21,150 nucleotides of DNA from Pseudovibrio sp. JCM 19062 (GCA_001310715.1 BAXV01000064.1:1-21150), one strand, 5' to 3'. Positions 7,871-17,524 are shown, numbered from the stretch's first letter. Translations and numbers: made by a program. The notes: generated by a model from the letters alone, not told the origin.

Positions 7871-8226
7871 CTTCTTAGGGACACCGAACGAAAGATCAGC
7901 CATCAAACGGCTTGGGCATACCTATTAAAAAGGAGCCTCATTGCGGGTGAACGCAAGCGCATTAGGGTAAGGCAGGCGTGAGCGGGCTGGTTCATCCACC
8001 GCTAGCCCGCGTGTAACGAGGTATCGACAGATTTCGTCATCAATCATTCAACCTGTTACGCCGCCGACTGAAAATCCCCCGTGCATTAGATTCAGTTATA
8101 GCTTGTGAACCACACTACAAACCAGATGCTTTGGTTTGTAACTGTCAGTACTAATAGATCTGTTTGATACAATCGGAGACAAAACGCCCGCTGACGAGCA
8201 GGGCAAATATCTTGTAGAACTCCAGT
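7871..8226. other. Leader region of the regulator-ccm operon
   Basis: About 355 bases without a gene. It has a GC-rich inverted repeat (GCGGGCT 7982-7988 and AGCCCGC 8004-8010) that could end transcription from the left, and an eight-pair hairpin at 8117-8139. The promoter for the response regulator must lie here, but no convincing -35/-10 pair stands out. Confidence 0.35.
8117..8139 (+). promoter_or_regulatory. Inverted repeat before the response regulator
   Basis: ACAAACCA (8117-8124) and TGGTTTGT (8132-8139) with a seven-base loop, about 90 bases upstream of the regulator start. There is no T-run after it, so an operator (perhaps for autoregulation) is more likely than a terminator. Confidence 0.3.
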
Positions 8227-8948
8227 ATGTCAGAAGCACCGCATATTTTAGTCGTCGATGATCACAAGCAAATTCGTGATAGCGTTACGCGTTTTCTTGA
8301 AAAGAACGGCCTTCGAGCGTCATCCGCAAAAGATGCGCGTGAGATGGACGTTAAGCTAGCCAATGGTCACTATGACTTGATTGTGCTGGATGTCATGATG
8401 CCTGGAGAAAGTGGGCTATCGGTTTGTCAGCGCATTTCTGCTGGTAGCAAGATGCCGATCATTCTGCTGACCGCTCTGGGCGAGGATACGGACCGGATTG
8501 TTGGCCTCGAGATCGGTGCGGATGATTACCTTGCCAAACCATTCAATCCTCGGGAGCTTCTCGCGCGCATCAAAGCGATTCTCCGAAGAACCACTGTGCC
8601 AGAGACGTTGGGTGGTGGCTTTGCTGGTAAGAAGGTCCGTTTTGCTCACCTCACGCTGGATACTGACCGGCGTCTATTGATCGACGATAGCGGCGATGAA
8701 ACACAGCTCACTACCTCAGATCATAAGCTCCTGACTGTCTTGCTTGAAAGAGCCGCGTTGTGCTTAGCAGAGAGCAATTGCTGGACCTGACAGCTGGAAA
8801 AACCGCTGGCCCGTTGGATCGTAAGATAGACAATCAAATCAGTCGGTTAAGGCGCAAGATCGAGCCTGACGTTTTACGCCCAAGCATCATTACGACTGTA
8901 AGGCATGGAGGGTATTGCCTCTCCGCAGACGTTGAGGTGCTGGAATGA
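8227..8948 (+). CDS. OmpR/PhoB-family response regulator (frameshifted)
   Basis: Cytoplasmic two-component regulator of about 240 residues. The receiver domain has the acidic pair Asp11-Asp12, phospho-acceptor Asp55 (LIVLDVMMPGESG), Thr82 and Lys104 (DDYLAKPFNPREL). The C-terminal winged helix shows TTSDHKLLTVLLERA, LSREQLLDLT, the recognition-helix region DRKIDNQISRLRRKIE and the hairpin TVRHGGYCL. One base is missing near 8757-8759, between the winged-helix strands; adding it restores a standard protein. It overlaps the kinase start by four bases (ATGA), so the pair is translationally coupled. As first gene before ccmFGHI it probably controls them; the target is inference. Confidence 0.92.
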
Positions 8949-10371
8949 AACTCTGGCCGTTCAATACACTGATTGTGCAATTGACCTTGCTGGTCATCGC
9001 CGCTTTGGTAACTGCTCAAATGATCAGTCTATGGCTTTTCGTCGACGAGAGAAGTCTAGCGATCCGAGCGGCCCTTGGATTTGAGGCAGCAGGACGCGCA
9101 GCAAACGTTGCAAGGCTTCTGGAGAATGCCCCTGCCGATGCGCGTTCGGCAGTTCTAGAAGCCGCTGATTCACCTCTGGTCCGGTTTAAGCTCTCGAGTA
9201 ATCCGAGTGCGACTGTTGATGATTATTCCGACGGAGGCGTCATTGAAATGCGCGTTCGTCGTCTTCTCGGAGATAGCAACCACAGAGATATACGGGTCGA
9301 AGTCAATCAGGTTGAGGGCAAGATTCTGCCGCTTCCTCATCTTTCGGGCGAAATGGCCGAGATGCATATGGCCATGATGAAGGGGGAGCTGTCAGCCGTT
9401 GAGATGAATCTGTCAATTGCCTTGTCAGATGGTCAATGGCTGAACGTAGAAACGCGCTTTGAACGACCTCCACTACAATGGCCATTTTACTCGACACTTA
9501 CCTTTGCTTTGTCTGCAGCGCTCATCCTTATCGTGGTCTTCTGGTTCCTGCTGCGCGTTTAACCGGACCTTTGAGAAGACTTGCATCAGCCTCTGACAGC
9601 CTGGGGCGAGGGGAAGAAGTTTCTGAACTTCCAATGGCCGGACCTCTTGAAGTCAGAAGCCTCATTAAAGCGTTCAACCAGATGCAGGAGAGATTGACGC
9701 GATTTGTTGCTGACCGGACAAGGCTCCTCGCCGCCCTAGGCCATGATTTGAAGTCTCCATTAACAGCTATGCGTGTTCGTGCCGAGATGGTGGACGATGA
9801 TGAAACACGAACTAGTCTGATCGACTGTGTTGAGGAAATGCAGTCTATGGTCGAAGCAACTCTCACATTTTCACGAGGTCTGATAGGTTCTGAAGGGACC
9901 GAACTCGTTGAAATTGGCGAGTTTCTCGCCTCATTGCAAAAAGATATTCTTGAACCCTTTCACATAAAGCAAGGTCCTGAGGTCTTTATCCGCATTCGAC
10001 CAATGGCATTTCGGCGTGCACTGCGAAATCTAATCGAAAATGCCCTTCGTTATGGAGGGGATGCGACGGTCATCTACGAGACGAAAAAAACAATCCCTCA
10101 TGATTACGATCGAAGACCATGGTCCGGGTATTCCTCAAGAGCAACTGGAGCAAGTTTTTGAGCCCTTCTTCAGGCTGGAAGAATCAAGGTCCCTGGAGAC
10201 GGGCGGACACGGTCTCGGCTTGTCCATCTCACGTACGATCGTAAGGGCGCACGGGGGAGACGTAGTACTTGCCAATCGTAATAACAAAGGCTGATGGCTC
10301 AAATCAAGATACCTCTTTCGGAAGATGTCCCTCTGTCGGGGGAGAAGGACAACCTGGCTACACTGGGTTAG
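8945..10371 (+). CDS. Membrane sensor histidine kinase, EnvZ-like (frameshifted)
   Basis: About 475 residues. Transmembrane helix 1 (about 9-33) and helix 2 (about 182-204) enclose a periplasmic domain. HAMP follows (LTGPLRRLASASDSLGRGEE), then the H-box ALGHDLKSPLTAMRVRAE (His about 267), N-box NLIENALRYGG, G1 EDHGPGIP, F-box EPFFRLE and G2 GGHGLGLSIS. The periplasmic segment MAEMHMAMMKGE, about residues 137-148, is unusually Met/His-rich. Three frame breaks occur: a lost base near 9556; an extra A in the 7-A run at 10084-10090; and a lost base near 10290, after which the tail reads LMAQIKIPLSEDVPLSG to TAG 10371. That stop is 18 bases before ccmF. Confidence 0.9.
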
Positions 10372-10389
10372 AAAAAACAGGATCTCACA

Positions 10390-12386
10390 ATGACACCTGA
10401 AGTTGGTCATTTCGCGCTGGCCTTAGCGCTAGCCCTTGCGCTCGTCCAGAGCACGGTGCCGATCATAGGCGCCGCGCGTGGAAATCTCTTATGGATGCGC
10501 TCTGCACGCCCACTTTCGATTGGGCAGGTTATCTTCACATCAATCGCATTTGGTGCATTGATGCTGGCGTTTATTGCCAGTGACTTCACAGTTCGAAATG
10601 TTGCTGAAAATTCGCACTCTCTGAAGCCGCTTCTCTATAAGATTGCAGGTACGTGGGGGAGCCACGAAGGATCACTGCTGCTGTGGGTCCTGATCCTGAC
10701 TATTTTCGGGGCAGGGGTTTCGTTATTTGGCAGGAACATCCCTGAAGCCACGAAGGCACGTGTGCTCTCGGTACAAGCCTGGATTAGTGTCGGTTTCTTT
10801 TCGTTTCTTCTCTTAACATCAAACCCATTTGACCGGCTCTTTCCACCACCAGCAGACGGCAATGATTTGAACCCGCTGCTGCAAGATGTAGGTCTGGCTC
10901 TGCATCCACCACTGCTTTACTTTGGTTATGTCGGGTTCTCGATTGTATTCTCCTTTGCAGTTGCCGCTTTGCTTGAAGGGCGCATTGACGTTGTCTGGGC
11001 GCGCTGGGTTCGCCCGTGGACACTGGCCGCATGGGTCAGTCTGACAGCTGGAATCGCGCTTGGTTCCTGGTGGGCGTACTACGAGCTTGGCTGGGGTGGT
11101 TGGTGGTTTTGGGACCCGGTCGAAAACGTGAGCTTTATGCCATGGCTGCTGGGTACCGCGTTGCTGCATTCGGCCATCGTAACCGAAAAGCGCGGTGCCT
11201 TTAAAAGCTGGACCATATTGCTGGCGATCCTGACATTCTCCCTCTCGCTCCTTGGCACATTCATTGTGCGGTCCGGTCTTCTGACGTCCGTTCACGCGTT
11301 TTCAGTGGACCCAGAGAGAGGACTTTATATCTTGATGTTGCTTGCACTATCCATCGGCGGCTCATTGCTGCTTTATGCGTGGCGGGCACCATCCATGGAA
11401 GCAGGGGGGCTGTTCAAGCCGATCAGCAGAGAGGCTGGCCTTCTCATGAACAATTTATTCTTGGCTGCTGCGACCGGAATTGTCCTTTTCGGAACGCTCT
11501 ACCCATTGTTCCTTGAAGCTGTCACTGGCGAAAAGATTTCTGTCGGCCCTCCGTTCTTCAACTCCTCTTTCGTTCCAATGATGTTGCCTTTGGTATTCGT
11601 TTTAGGGTTAGGACCATTCCTCTCATGGAAACGAGCTGATCTTGCTGGAGTACTTTCAAGGCTTAAGTTTGTTGGGCTCATCTGTGTCGTTGCCACATTG
11701 ATAGTCTGGTACCTGACAAACGGCGGTCCAGTTCTGGCGTATGTGAGCCTGCTTCTCGCGTTCTGGCTGACTGTCACAACTTGCCGGGAATGGATGCTGC
11801 GAATCCGGCTATTTGATGTACCGTTTAACGATGCAATGAGGCGTGCCCGCAACCTGCCAAGAGCGGCACACGGCATGAGCATGGCGCATCTTGGTGTTGC
11901 TGTTCTCATGTTCGGATTTATTGGCTCAAGCGCATGGAAATCTGAGGAAGTGGTTTTCGTCAAACCTGGTTCTTCAATTTCGATCGCTGGCTTTGATGTC
12001 TCGTTTCAGGGCGTGAACCGGGTTCGTGGTCCAAACTACATTGCTGATCGCGGGGTGCTCGTGGTTGAGCGAGGTGGTCAGTACGTCACTACCTTGTATC
12101 CAGAACGTCGAAACTATCCGGTAGCGCGCTCATCAACAACCGAGTCTGCTATCCGCTCAACGCTCGCCGGTGATCTTTATGCATCCATTGCAGAGCCAGC
12201 TGCCGAGCAGGAGGCTCAACCGGAGCATGGACGCTGCGGATCTTATATGAGCCACTCATCAACTTCATCTGGATTGGATCACTCATGCTGGTGCTAGGGG
12301 GCTGTTTGTCCCTGACCGACAGACGCTTGCGTGTTGGTGCACCAAAGCAGGCAAAGCTTCCACGTAATGTTGCTGCAGCGGAGTGA
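10390..12386 (+). CDS. ccmF: Cytochrome c haem-lyase subunit CcmF (3' frameshift)
   Basis: Large inner-membrane protein, about 665 residues, many transmembrane helices. CcmF accepts haem from holo-CcmE and joins it to apocytochrome c with CcmH in system I maturation. The signature tryptophan-rich WWD domain is present (GSWWAYYELGWGGWWFWDP then VENVSFMPWL, about residues 220-255), with the family phrases AGTWGSHEGSLLLWV and LLGTFIVRSGLLTSVHAF. The main frame runs to 12297, but true homology switches frame near 12215-12225 and continues as LRILYEPLINFIWIGSLMLV to the TGA at 12384-12386. One added base fixes it. Start ATG 10390 follows the kinase by 18 bases with a GGA upstream. Six Gs in a row near 11404 are in frame. 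Confidence 0.95.
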
Positions 12387-12389
12387 ATA

Positions 12390-12953
12390 ATGACTAGATT
12401 TCTTGCACTTATTCCTTTCCTGTTGGCAGTGATCCTGGGTGCGTTTTTCATTTGGGGTCTCAATCCGGAAAGAGAACCTAATGAAATTCCATCGGTGTTG
12501 ATTTCTCAGCCAGCACCTGATTTTTCACTTGAGCCAATTCCTGGAGTAGAGGTTCCTGACCTTTCAAGGGATGACCTGCTGAACAACCCAAAACCGGTGG
12601 TCGTCAATGTCTTCGCATCGTGGTGTGTTCCGTGCAGAGCAGAGCATTCAGTGCTCACAAATATGGTTGAGCGAGATGGAATCCGGCTTTTCGGCATCAA
12701 CTATAAAGACAAAGCGGAAGACGCATCGCGCTGGCTGGCTGAGCTCGGTAATCCGTACGAACGGATAGGAGCCGACACATCAGGGCGTGCTGGTATCGAG
12801 TGGGGTATTTCCGGTGTGCCGGAAACCTTCATCGTTGGTGGCGATGGCACCGTTCTGTACCGCTATGTAGGGCCAGTTGTGGGGGAAGCAGCGATCGCTA
12901 AATTCCGTGCGGCCCTAACGCAAGCTGGTGTACTTGGAACTGGAGCCAGCTGA
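12390..12953 (+). CDS. ccmG: Thiol:disulfide oxidoreductase CcmG/DsbE
   Basis: 187-residue periplasmic thioredoxin anchored by an N-terminal helix (about 4-23: FLALIPFLLAVILGAFF). It reduces the CXXCH cysteines of apocytochrome c, or CcmH, before haem attachment. The active site is FASWCVPCRAEH (Cys about 79 and 82). The DsbE-specific motifs GINYKDKAEDA and GVPETFIVGGDG (cis-proline loop) are both present. It begins three bases after the ccmF stop, and its stop overlaps the next start (ATGA-type overlap at 12953). Intact. Confidence 0.96.
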   Translation: MTRFLALIPFLLAVILGAFFIWGLNPEREPNEIPSVLISQPAPDFSLEPIPGVEVPDLSRDDLLNNPKPVVVNVFASWCVPCRAEHSVLTNMVERDGIRLFGINYKDKAEDASRWLAELGNPYERIGADTSGRAGIEWGISGVPETFIVGGDGTVLYRYVGPVVGEAAIAKFRAALTQAGVLGTGAS

Positions 12954-13428
12954 TGCGTTACCTATCTATGCTCGCAGTCCTCTTCGCTTTGATTGCAACA
13001 CCTTCCATGGCAGTCGAACCTGACGAAATGCTGCCCGACCTGTGCTTGAAGCCAGAGCAAGAGAGATCTCAAAGAAGCTGCGTTGCGTCGTCTGTCAAAA
13101 TCAGGACATCGACAGCTCGAATGCCGGTGTTGCTCGTGACTTGCGCTTGCTGGTTCGCGAGCGACTTGTTGCCGGAGACACGAACGATGAGGTGCTTGCA
13201 TTCGTTCAGGCACGCTACGGCGATTACGTGCTTTTAAAGCCACCGTTCAAACCATCGACATACGTTCTTTGGTTTGCGCCACCTTTCCTGATCTTACTTG
13301 TCCTTGCACTTGGATGGCGAGTGTTGTCAGCAAGCCAGAGAACGCGGCCTTCACATGCTCTGACACGTGAAGAAGAGGCTTTAGCCGATCAAATCATTAA
13401 GAATCATAAGAAGGGAGGCCGGGAATGA
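12953..13428 (+). CDS. ccmH: Cytochrome c maturation protein CcmH (frameshifted)
   Basis: About 158 residues when restored. A cleavable signal (MRYLSMLAVLFALIATPSMA) is followed by the periplasmic three-helix domain with the redox motif LRCVVCQNQDI, then a transmembrane helix (LWFAPPFLILLVLALGWRVL). CcmH holds apocytochrome at the haem-lyase with CcmF and CcmI. The N-terminus and the rest lie in different frames; a base is missing near 13035-13042, between EMLPD and VLEARAREI. It overlaps ccmG by one base and the ccmI start by four. This is the short, CcmH/CycL-type domain without a fused TPR part, as expected with a separate ccmI. Confidence 0.94.
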
Positions 13429-14579
13429 TCTGGCTCGCCATTGCTGTATTGTCATTACTTGCTGTGCTCTTCGTTCTCATGCCACTCTTTTATCGAAAAA
13501 AAGGTTGAGATCTCCGAAAATGAGATAACCTCTTCGGTCCTTCTGGACCAGTTGAGCGAACTGGAAAGAGACAAGAAATCCGGCCTGATCTCAGAGAATG
13601 AAGCGAATGCCGCCACGATAGAAATCAAACGACGCATCGTTTCTTCCGCCCACCGCAGTTCCAAGGTGCAAGCTGCAACCAGTGCAAATGGGACAGCCGC
13701 GCTAGCCCTTTGCGCTTTGTTGGTGCCCGCTATTGCAATCGGATACTACGTGCTGATGGGCTCGCCAAACCTTCCGGGGGTGGCCTACGCTGATCGCGCA
13801 GGCGAGCGGGAGGAGGTCCAAAAGATCACTGCCATGACCGACCAGCTGCTAGCCAAATTGGAGAGTGACCCGAATGGCGGCGACAGCGAAGGCTGGCAGC
13901 TTCTCGGGCGTACATACTTGCGGCTTGGAAGAGTTGAGGAAGGTGTGCAGGCACTAGAAAAAGCAACTTCGCGCGAAGGCAGTACATCGGCAGCGTGGTC
14001 AATGCTGGCAGAAGCACTCGTCCGTATGGATCAGGGAATTATCTCTCCCCGCAGTGAGCAGGCAATTGAAAAGGCGCTGGAACTCAATCCGGGAAATCCT
14101 GCAGCAACCTTCTATAAGGCCTTAGCTCTCTCTCAGGCGGGACGAGAGCGTGATGCCTATCAGGTTGTGGTTGCGCGATTAGAAGCTGCCGAAGCGTTCG
14201 CTCCTTGGATGGAATCTCTGGTTGCCCAAGCGAATAGGCTTGGTAAGACAATCGGCCAACCACCGCTTACAGTTTCTGATTTTGTTGAAGTCGCCAACCA
14301 GGCCCAACGGCGGAAGATGTCGCAGCGGCGCAGGAGTTGAGTGAGGAGGATCGCACTCAGTTCATTCGGTCAATGGTGGAGCGGTTGGCCGAGCGCATGA
14401 AGACTGAACCAGATAATCTGGATGGGTGGCTTCGACTTGCAAATGCTTACACTGTCATTGGTGAACGTGCTGAAGCACTTGCAGCTTTCAAGGTTGCCAA
14501 TGTCTTGCTTGCCGATGCAGCGCAAGACGATCCGCGACGCCTGACGGTTGAGCAGGCATTAGCCGAGCTTCAACAATAA
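13425..14579 (+). CDS. ccmI: Cytochrome c maturation protein CcmI (two frameshifts)
   Basis: About 384 residues. A first transmembrane helix (MIWLAIAVLSLLAVLFVLMP) is followed by a cytoplasmic loop with VLLDQLSELERDKKSGLIS, a second helix (LALCALLVPAIAIGYYVLMG), and a periplasmic TPR domain (EGWQLLGRTYLRLGRVEEGV and further repeats). CcmI captures the C-terminal helix of apocytochromes and presents them to CcmF/CcmH. Two breaks: an extra A in the 7-A run at 13496-13502, hiding the first 26 residues, and a lost base near 14295-14301, after which the tail (GPTAEDVAAAQELSEEDR to EQALAELQQ) continues. The ATG lies inside the ccmH stop (ATGA). Confidence 0.92.
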
Positions 14580-14586
14580 GGCCACG

Positions 14587-14640
14587 AGACCTCTCCAGCA
14601 TGACCGCTCTTTCCCCCGGGCGAAATTACTGGAGGGGTCT
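14587..14640 (+). terminator. Possible terminator after ccmI
   Basis: AGACCTCTCCAG (14587-14598) pairs with CTGGAGGGGTCT (14629-14640), 12 pairs including one G-T, around a 30-base loop. It is followed only by a weak T-rich stretch (TGTTA), so partial read-through to the MotB-like gene is likely. Confidence 0.4.
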
Positions 14641-14688
14641 TGTTACGCCAGCCCGAATACGTGCAATCAGCGATAGGCGGAAGCGTGG

Positions 14689-15522
14689 ATGATGAGGCAC
14701 AGAAGAGAAAAAGGAAAGAGAGGTGTTCCGGCTTGGCTGTTGACCTATGCGGACCTAATGTCTCTGCTAGTTGTATTTTTCGTTTTGATCATTTCATTTT
14801 CAATACAAGACAACGAAAAGTTACAAGTTGTTGCCGGTTCCATTCAAGAGGCTTTTGGCGTTACTGACGAATCTCGGAAAAGGGGAACACTCGAGAATGA
14901 GGGTAGCCTTCTTCCAGAGGTACGTCAGTCTCCGAAGAAGTTGGAAGCCGAGATCTCGCAGGAACAGCGTGATCAACGATCTGAAGCGAACACTCCAAGC
15001 AACTTAAGGTCCAACATTGAAAAGACAAGGCAATTTGCGACTGCTGCTGTATCCTTACGACAGGCCCTGCAAGAGCTTCCTGAGATTGCTGAGGTGTCAA
15101 ACAACATTGTCTTCGAGGAAACAGAAGAAGGCTTAAACATCTTACTGATGGATCAAGAAGGCCAGGCAATGTTCAGGGAAGGCTCGAAGTACCCTTATGA
15201 AACAACACGGCGCCTACTGGCAAAACTGGCACCAATCCTTGCGCGGTTGCCAAACCGAATTCACGTTACAGGGCACACAACAAGCGGACAGAAAACGGCC
15301 TTAACTCCATACTCGACCTGGGACCTGTCAGCCGACCGCGCTAACGTTGTACGGTATATCCTGTCAGAATTTGGTGTGCCGCATGACCAGTTTTTCGGAG
15401 TAACCGGAAAGGCCGATATTGAGCCGCTCTTCCCCAATGATCCTAACCTTATCGCGAACCGGAGGGTTGAGATCCTATTGATGGCAGAGGCCCCGCCGCT
15501 CCCTCCATCTTTAAGCCCGTAA
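14689..15522 (+). CDS. MotB/OmpA-family peptidoglycan-binding membrane protein
   Basis: 277 residues, intact. A basic N-terminus precedes one transmembrane helix in the MotB stator pattern (PAWLLTYADLMSLLVVFF); Asp22 sits at the place of MotB's proton-carrying Asp. A long polar linker leads to a C-terminal OmpA/MotB domain: RIHVTGHTTSGQK, WDLSADRANVVRYIL, GKADIEPLFPNDP and NRRVEILL. In flagellar motors MotB pairs with MotA, but no motA or flagellar gene is near. The position after ccmI suggests either an unrelated passenger or a stator-like protein used elsewhere. GGCGGAAG lies just before the start. Confidence 0.88.
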   Translation: MMRHRREKGKRGVPAWLLTYADLMSLLVVFFVLIISFSIQDNEKLQVVAGSIQEAFGVTDESRKRGTLENEGSLLPEVRQSPKKLEAEISQEQRDQRSEANTPSNLRSNIEKTRQFATAAVSLRQALQELPEIAEVSNNIVFEETEEGLNILLMDQEGQAMFREGSKYPYETTRRLLAKLAPILARLPNRIHVTGHTTSGQKTALTPYSTWDLSADRANVVRYILSEFGVPHDQFFGVTGKADIEPLFPNDPNLIANRRVEILLMAEAPPLPPSLSP

Positions 15523-15637
15523 CACAACACTTCTGAGTCACTCAATCTATGTGCTTCAAAGTGGTTCGGAAGAGAGAGGCGTTGGGTTGGATAGGACGAC
15601 AATTCGTTAACTTGCCGCCCTAGCTCTTATTCATCAA
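15523..15637. other. Convergent gap
   Basis: 115 bases between the convergent ends of the MotB-like gene and the DsbA-like gene. I find no strong hairpin with a T-run on either strand. Confidence 0.4.
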
Positions 15638-16373
15638 TTATCTGTTCGCGGCGATTATTTCAGCAAGTTCTTCTTGCGTCCGCAATCCGGGATAAACATC
15701 ATCTCCAATAACAAACGCTGGCGTACCGGTTATGTTAAGCTCCTGAGCCAGTTGCATGGATAACTGGATGTGTGCTGCGATTGCTGGATCATCCATGTCG
15801 GTCTTCAGTTGGTCCACATCAAGTCCCGCGTCCTGTGCAATCTTCATGACTGAGTTTTTATCAATGCGGCCCTTGAAGCCCATGAGAGCCCAATGCAAGT
15901 TCTCGTACTTGCCTTGCTTTCTGGAAGCCAAGGCTGCTCTTGCAGCAAATACAGAGCCTTCACCGAGGATCGGCCACTCTCTGAATACGAACCGAACATT
16001 GCTATCTGATTTCAGCAAGGCTTCGAGTTCTGGTTTGGCGCGTTTGCAGTATGGACAGTTGTAGTCAAAGAACTCGACAATGGTAACATCGCCTTGAGGA
16101 TTACCGAGAACAGGTGCATTAGCATCATTGACAAGAAGATCTCTGCGCTGCTCGATTGTAGCCTTGATCCCGACCTGTGCCTGCGCCTGTCTCATAAGCT
16201 GCAATCGTTGAATTGCTTCTTCAATCACCGTCGGGTTTTCAAGGATCGCCTCCAGAGCCAGTTCCTTGATGCGTTCCTCGGACAACGGCGTAGTGGATTG
16301 CGCAAAAGCACTGATCCCCGACATGAATAAAGCTATGAAAAAAAATAAAGAAATTACGGGATAGTGATATCAT
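15638..16373 (-). CDS. DsbA-family periplasmic thiol-disulfide protein (signal peptide frameshifted)
   Basis: About 244 residues. The thioredoxin fold has a catalytic DYNCPYCKRAKPELE and the cis-proline loop NITGTPAFVIGDDVYPG, like Com1/ScsC-type DsbA relatives; these oxidise or isomerise periplasmic disulfides. An N-terminal helical arm (SEERIKELALEAILENPTVI) is typical of the trimerising or dimerising members. The uninterrupted frame begins inside the signal peptide. The true start is ATG 16373, giving MISLSRNFFIFF then IALFMSGISAFAQS once one T is removed from the 8-base run (plus-strand 16338-16345). The start overlaps the cytochrome stop (ATGA), so the two are coupled. A role in cytochrome or copper-protein disulfide handling fits the context. 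Confidence 0.9.
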
Positions 16374-16856
16374 TTACGCAAACTCCTTGTGCGTTCATTC
16401 ATTTCGTCGTGGCGCTTCTGCATTTCTTCGGGCCATTGGGCTTTGATCCACGAGAGAACCGCGATGATCTCTTCATCACTCAGTGTGTCTTCAAATGCAG
16501 GCATGTTTGAATTCAGGTCATCGAGACCAGCAGCTTTTGCCGTTCCGAACTTGGTGATCCGAAAGAGCAAGTCATCATCGTGGTGCCAGGTGTGGCCGGT
16601 TTCGTCATGCGGTGGTGCTGGAAGCGAACCATCGGACTTCGCAGTTTTCCAGTCAGGTTCGCCTTCTAGGTTTGCACCATGACAGGATGCGCAATTTTGG
16701 GCGTATACGTCTGCTCCCTGAGTGATCAGTGCTTGGTCGTACGGACGCAGCATTGCTACTTCTTGCCGGTCATTGGCATAGAAATAAACTGCTGAAGCCA
16801 CACCGACGATTGCAAGCAGACCAGCGAGCAGAAGTACTTTTTTTTCCTGAGTTCAT
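16370..16856 (-). CDS. Membrane-anchored monohaem cytochrome c (N-terminus frameshifted)
   Basis: About 161 residues. An N-terminal anchor (MNSGKK then VLLLAGLLAIVGVASAVYFY) is followed by a class-I cytochrome c domain. It has the haem motif QNCASCHGANLEGE and a likely axial Met in NMPAFEDTLSDEEI, the usual closing helix. The tail is very charged (EEMQKRHDEMNERTRSLRK). The anchor is hidden by an extra A/T in the 8-base run at 16838-16845; removing it joins start and body. ATG 16856 lies two bases after the transpeptidase stop. The gene needs the Ccm system encoded across from it. Electron partner unknown; the nearby multicopper oxidase is a candidate. Confidence 0.9.
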
Positions 16857-16858
16857 TT

Positions 16859-17524
16859 TCAAAGCACCAATATTGGGGAGCCAATGGGTACGCGCTGGTA
16901 AAGATCAATGATGTCTTGATTCATTAACCGCACGCATCCGCTGGAAACAGCCTTCCCGATGGTCCAGTATTCAGCCGTACCATGAAGACGGTAGAGCGTG
17001 TCTTTGTTGTCCTGATAGATGTAAAGGGCGCGCGCGCCAAGCGGGTTCTCAAGGCCAGGAGGCATGCCCCCGTTACGCCAGCTCCATTTTTCCAGCTCTG
17101 GCTCCCGCTTGATCATCTCGTCAGGAGGTGTCCACTTGGGCCAGGCAGCTTTTCGGGCAATCGATGCACGGCCTGACCATTCAAACCCGGCGCGTCCTAG
17201 ACCAACACCGTAGCGCATTGCCTTGCCGTTTTCCTGAACAAGATAGAGGAAAAACTCACTGGTATCGACCACCAGGGATCCTGCTGGCTCAGATGTTCTG
17301 TAATCGACCTGCTGGCGATAGAATTTCTCGGGTATTTTGCTCGGATTGATCGCCGGAAGAGGGAAACGTTCCTCAGGCATTGCCCTGTACATTGAAATAT
17401 ACGTAATGTCCTGCGAGAGCGGTGCCTTTTCCGGTACTGCGGTTTTTGACACGCAACCGCTCACGGCGAGCCCTGTAAGGCTCGCCGATCCAGCAACAAA
17501 AGTTCTTCTTGATAATACTGTCAT
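16859..17524 (-). CDS. L,D-transpeptidase (YkuD), Tat/lipoprotein type
   Basis: 221 residues, intact. The N-terminus has a twin-arginine-like pair and lipobox (SRRTFVAGSASLTGLAVSGC, Cys24), so it is probably a lipoprotein exported folded. The YkuD domain carries the catalytic pattern LHGTAEYWTIGKAVSSGCVR (His181, Cys197). These enzymes make 3-3 cross-links in peptidoglycan or attach outer-membrane proteins to it; they are inhibited by copper in other bacteria, which may explain keeping one with copper genes. First of the coupled trio with cytochrome c and DsbA-like genes, with gaps of a few bases. Confidence 0.93.
   Translation of the reverse strand: MTVLSRRTFVAGSASLTGLAVSGCVSKTAVPEKAPLSQDITYISMYRAMPEERFPLPAINPSKIPEKFYRQQVDYRTSEPAGSLVVDTSEFFLYLVQENGKAMRYGVGLGRAGFEWSGRASIARKAAWPKWTPPDEMIKREPELEKWSWRNGGMPPGLENPLGARALYIYQDNKDTLYRLHGTAEYWTIGKAVSSGCVRLMNQDIIDLYQRVPIGSPILVL

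Noticed and set aside
10819..11295. 158-codon minus-strand frame in ccmF
   Set aside because: Antisense to the conserved WWD region of ccmF; composition follows the opposite strand.
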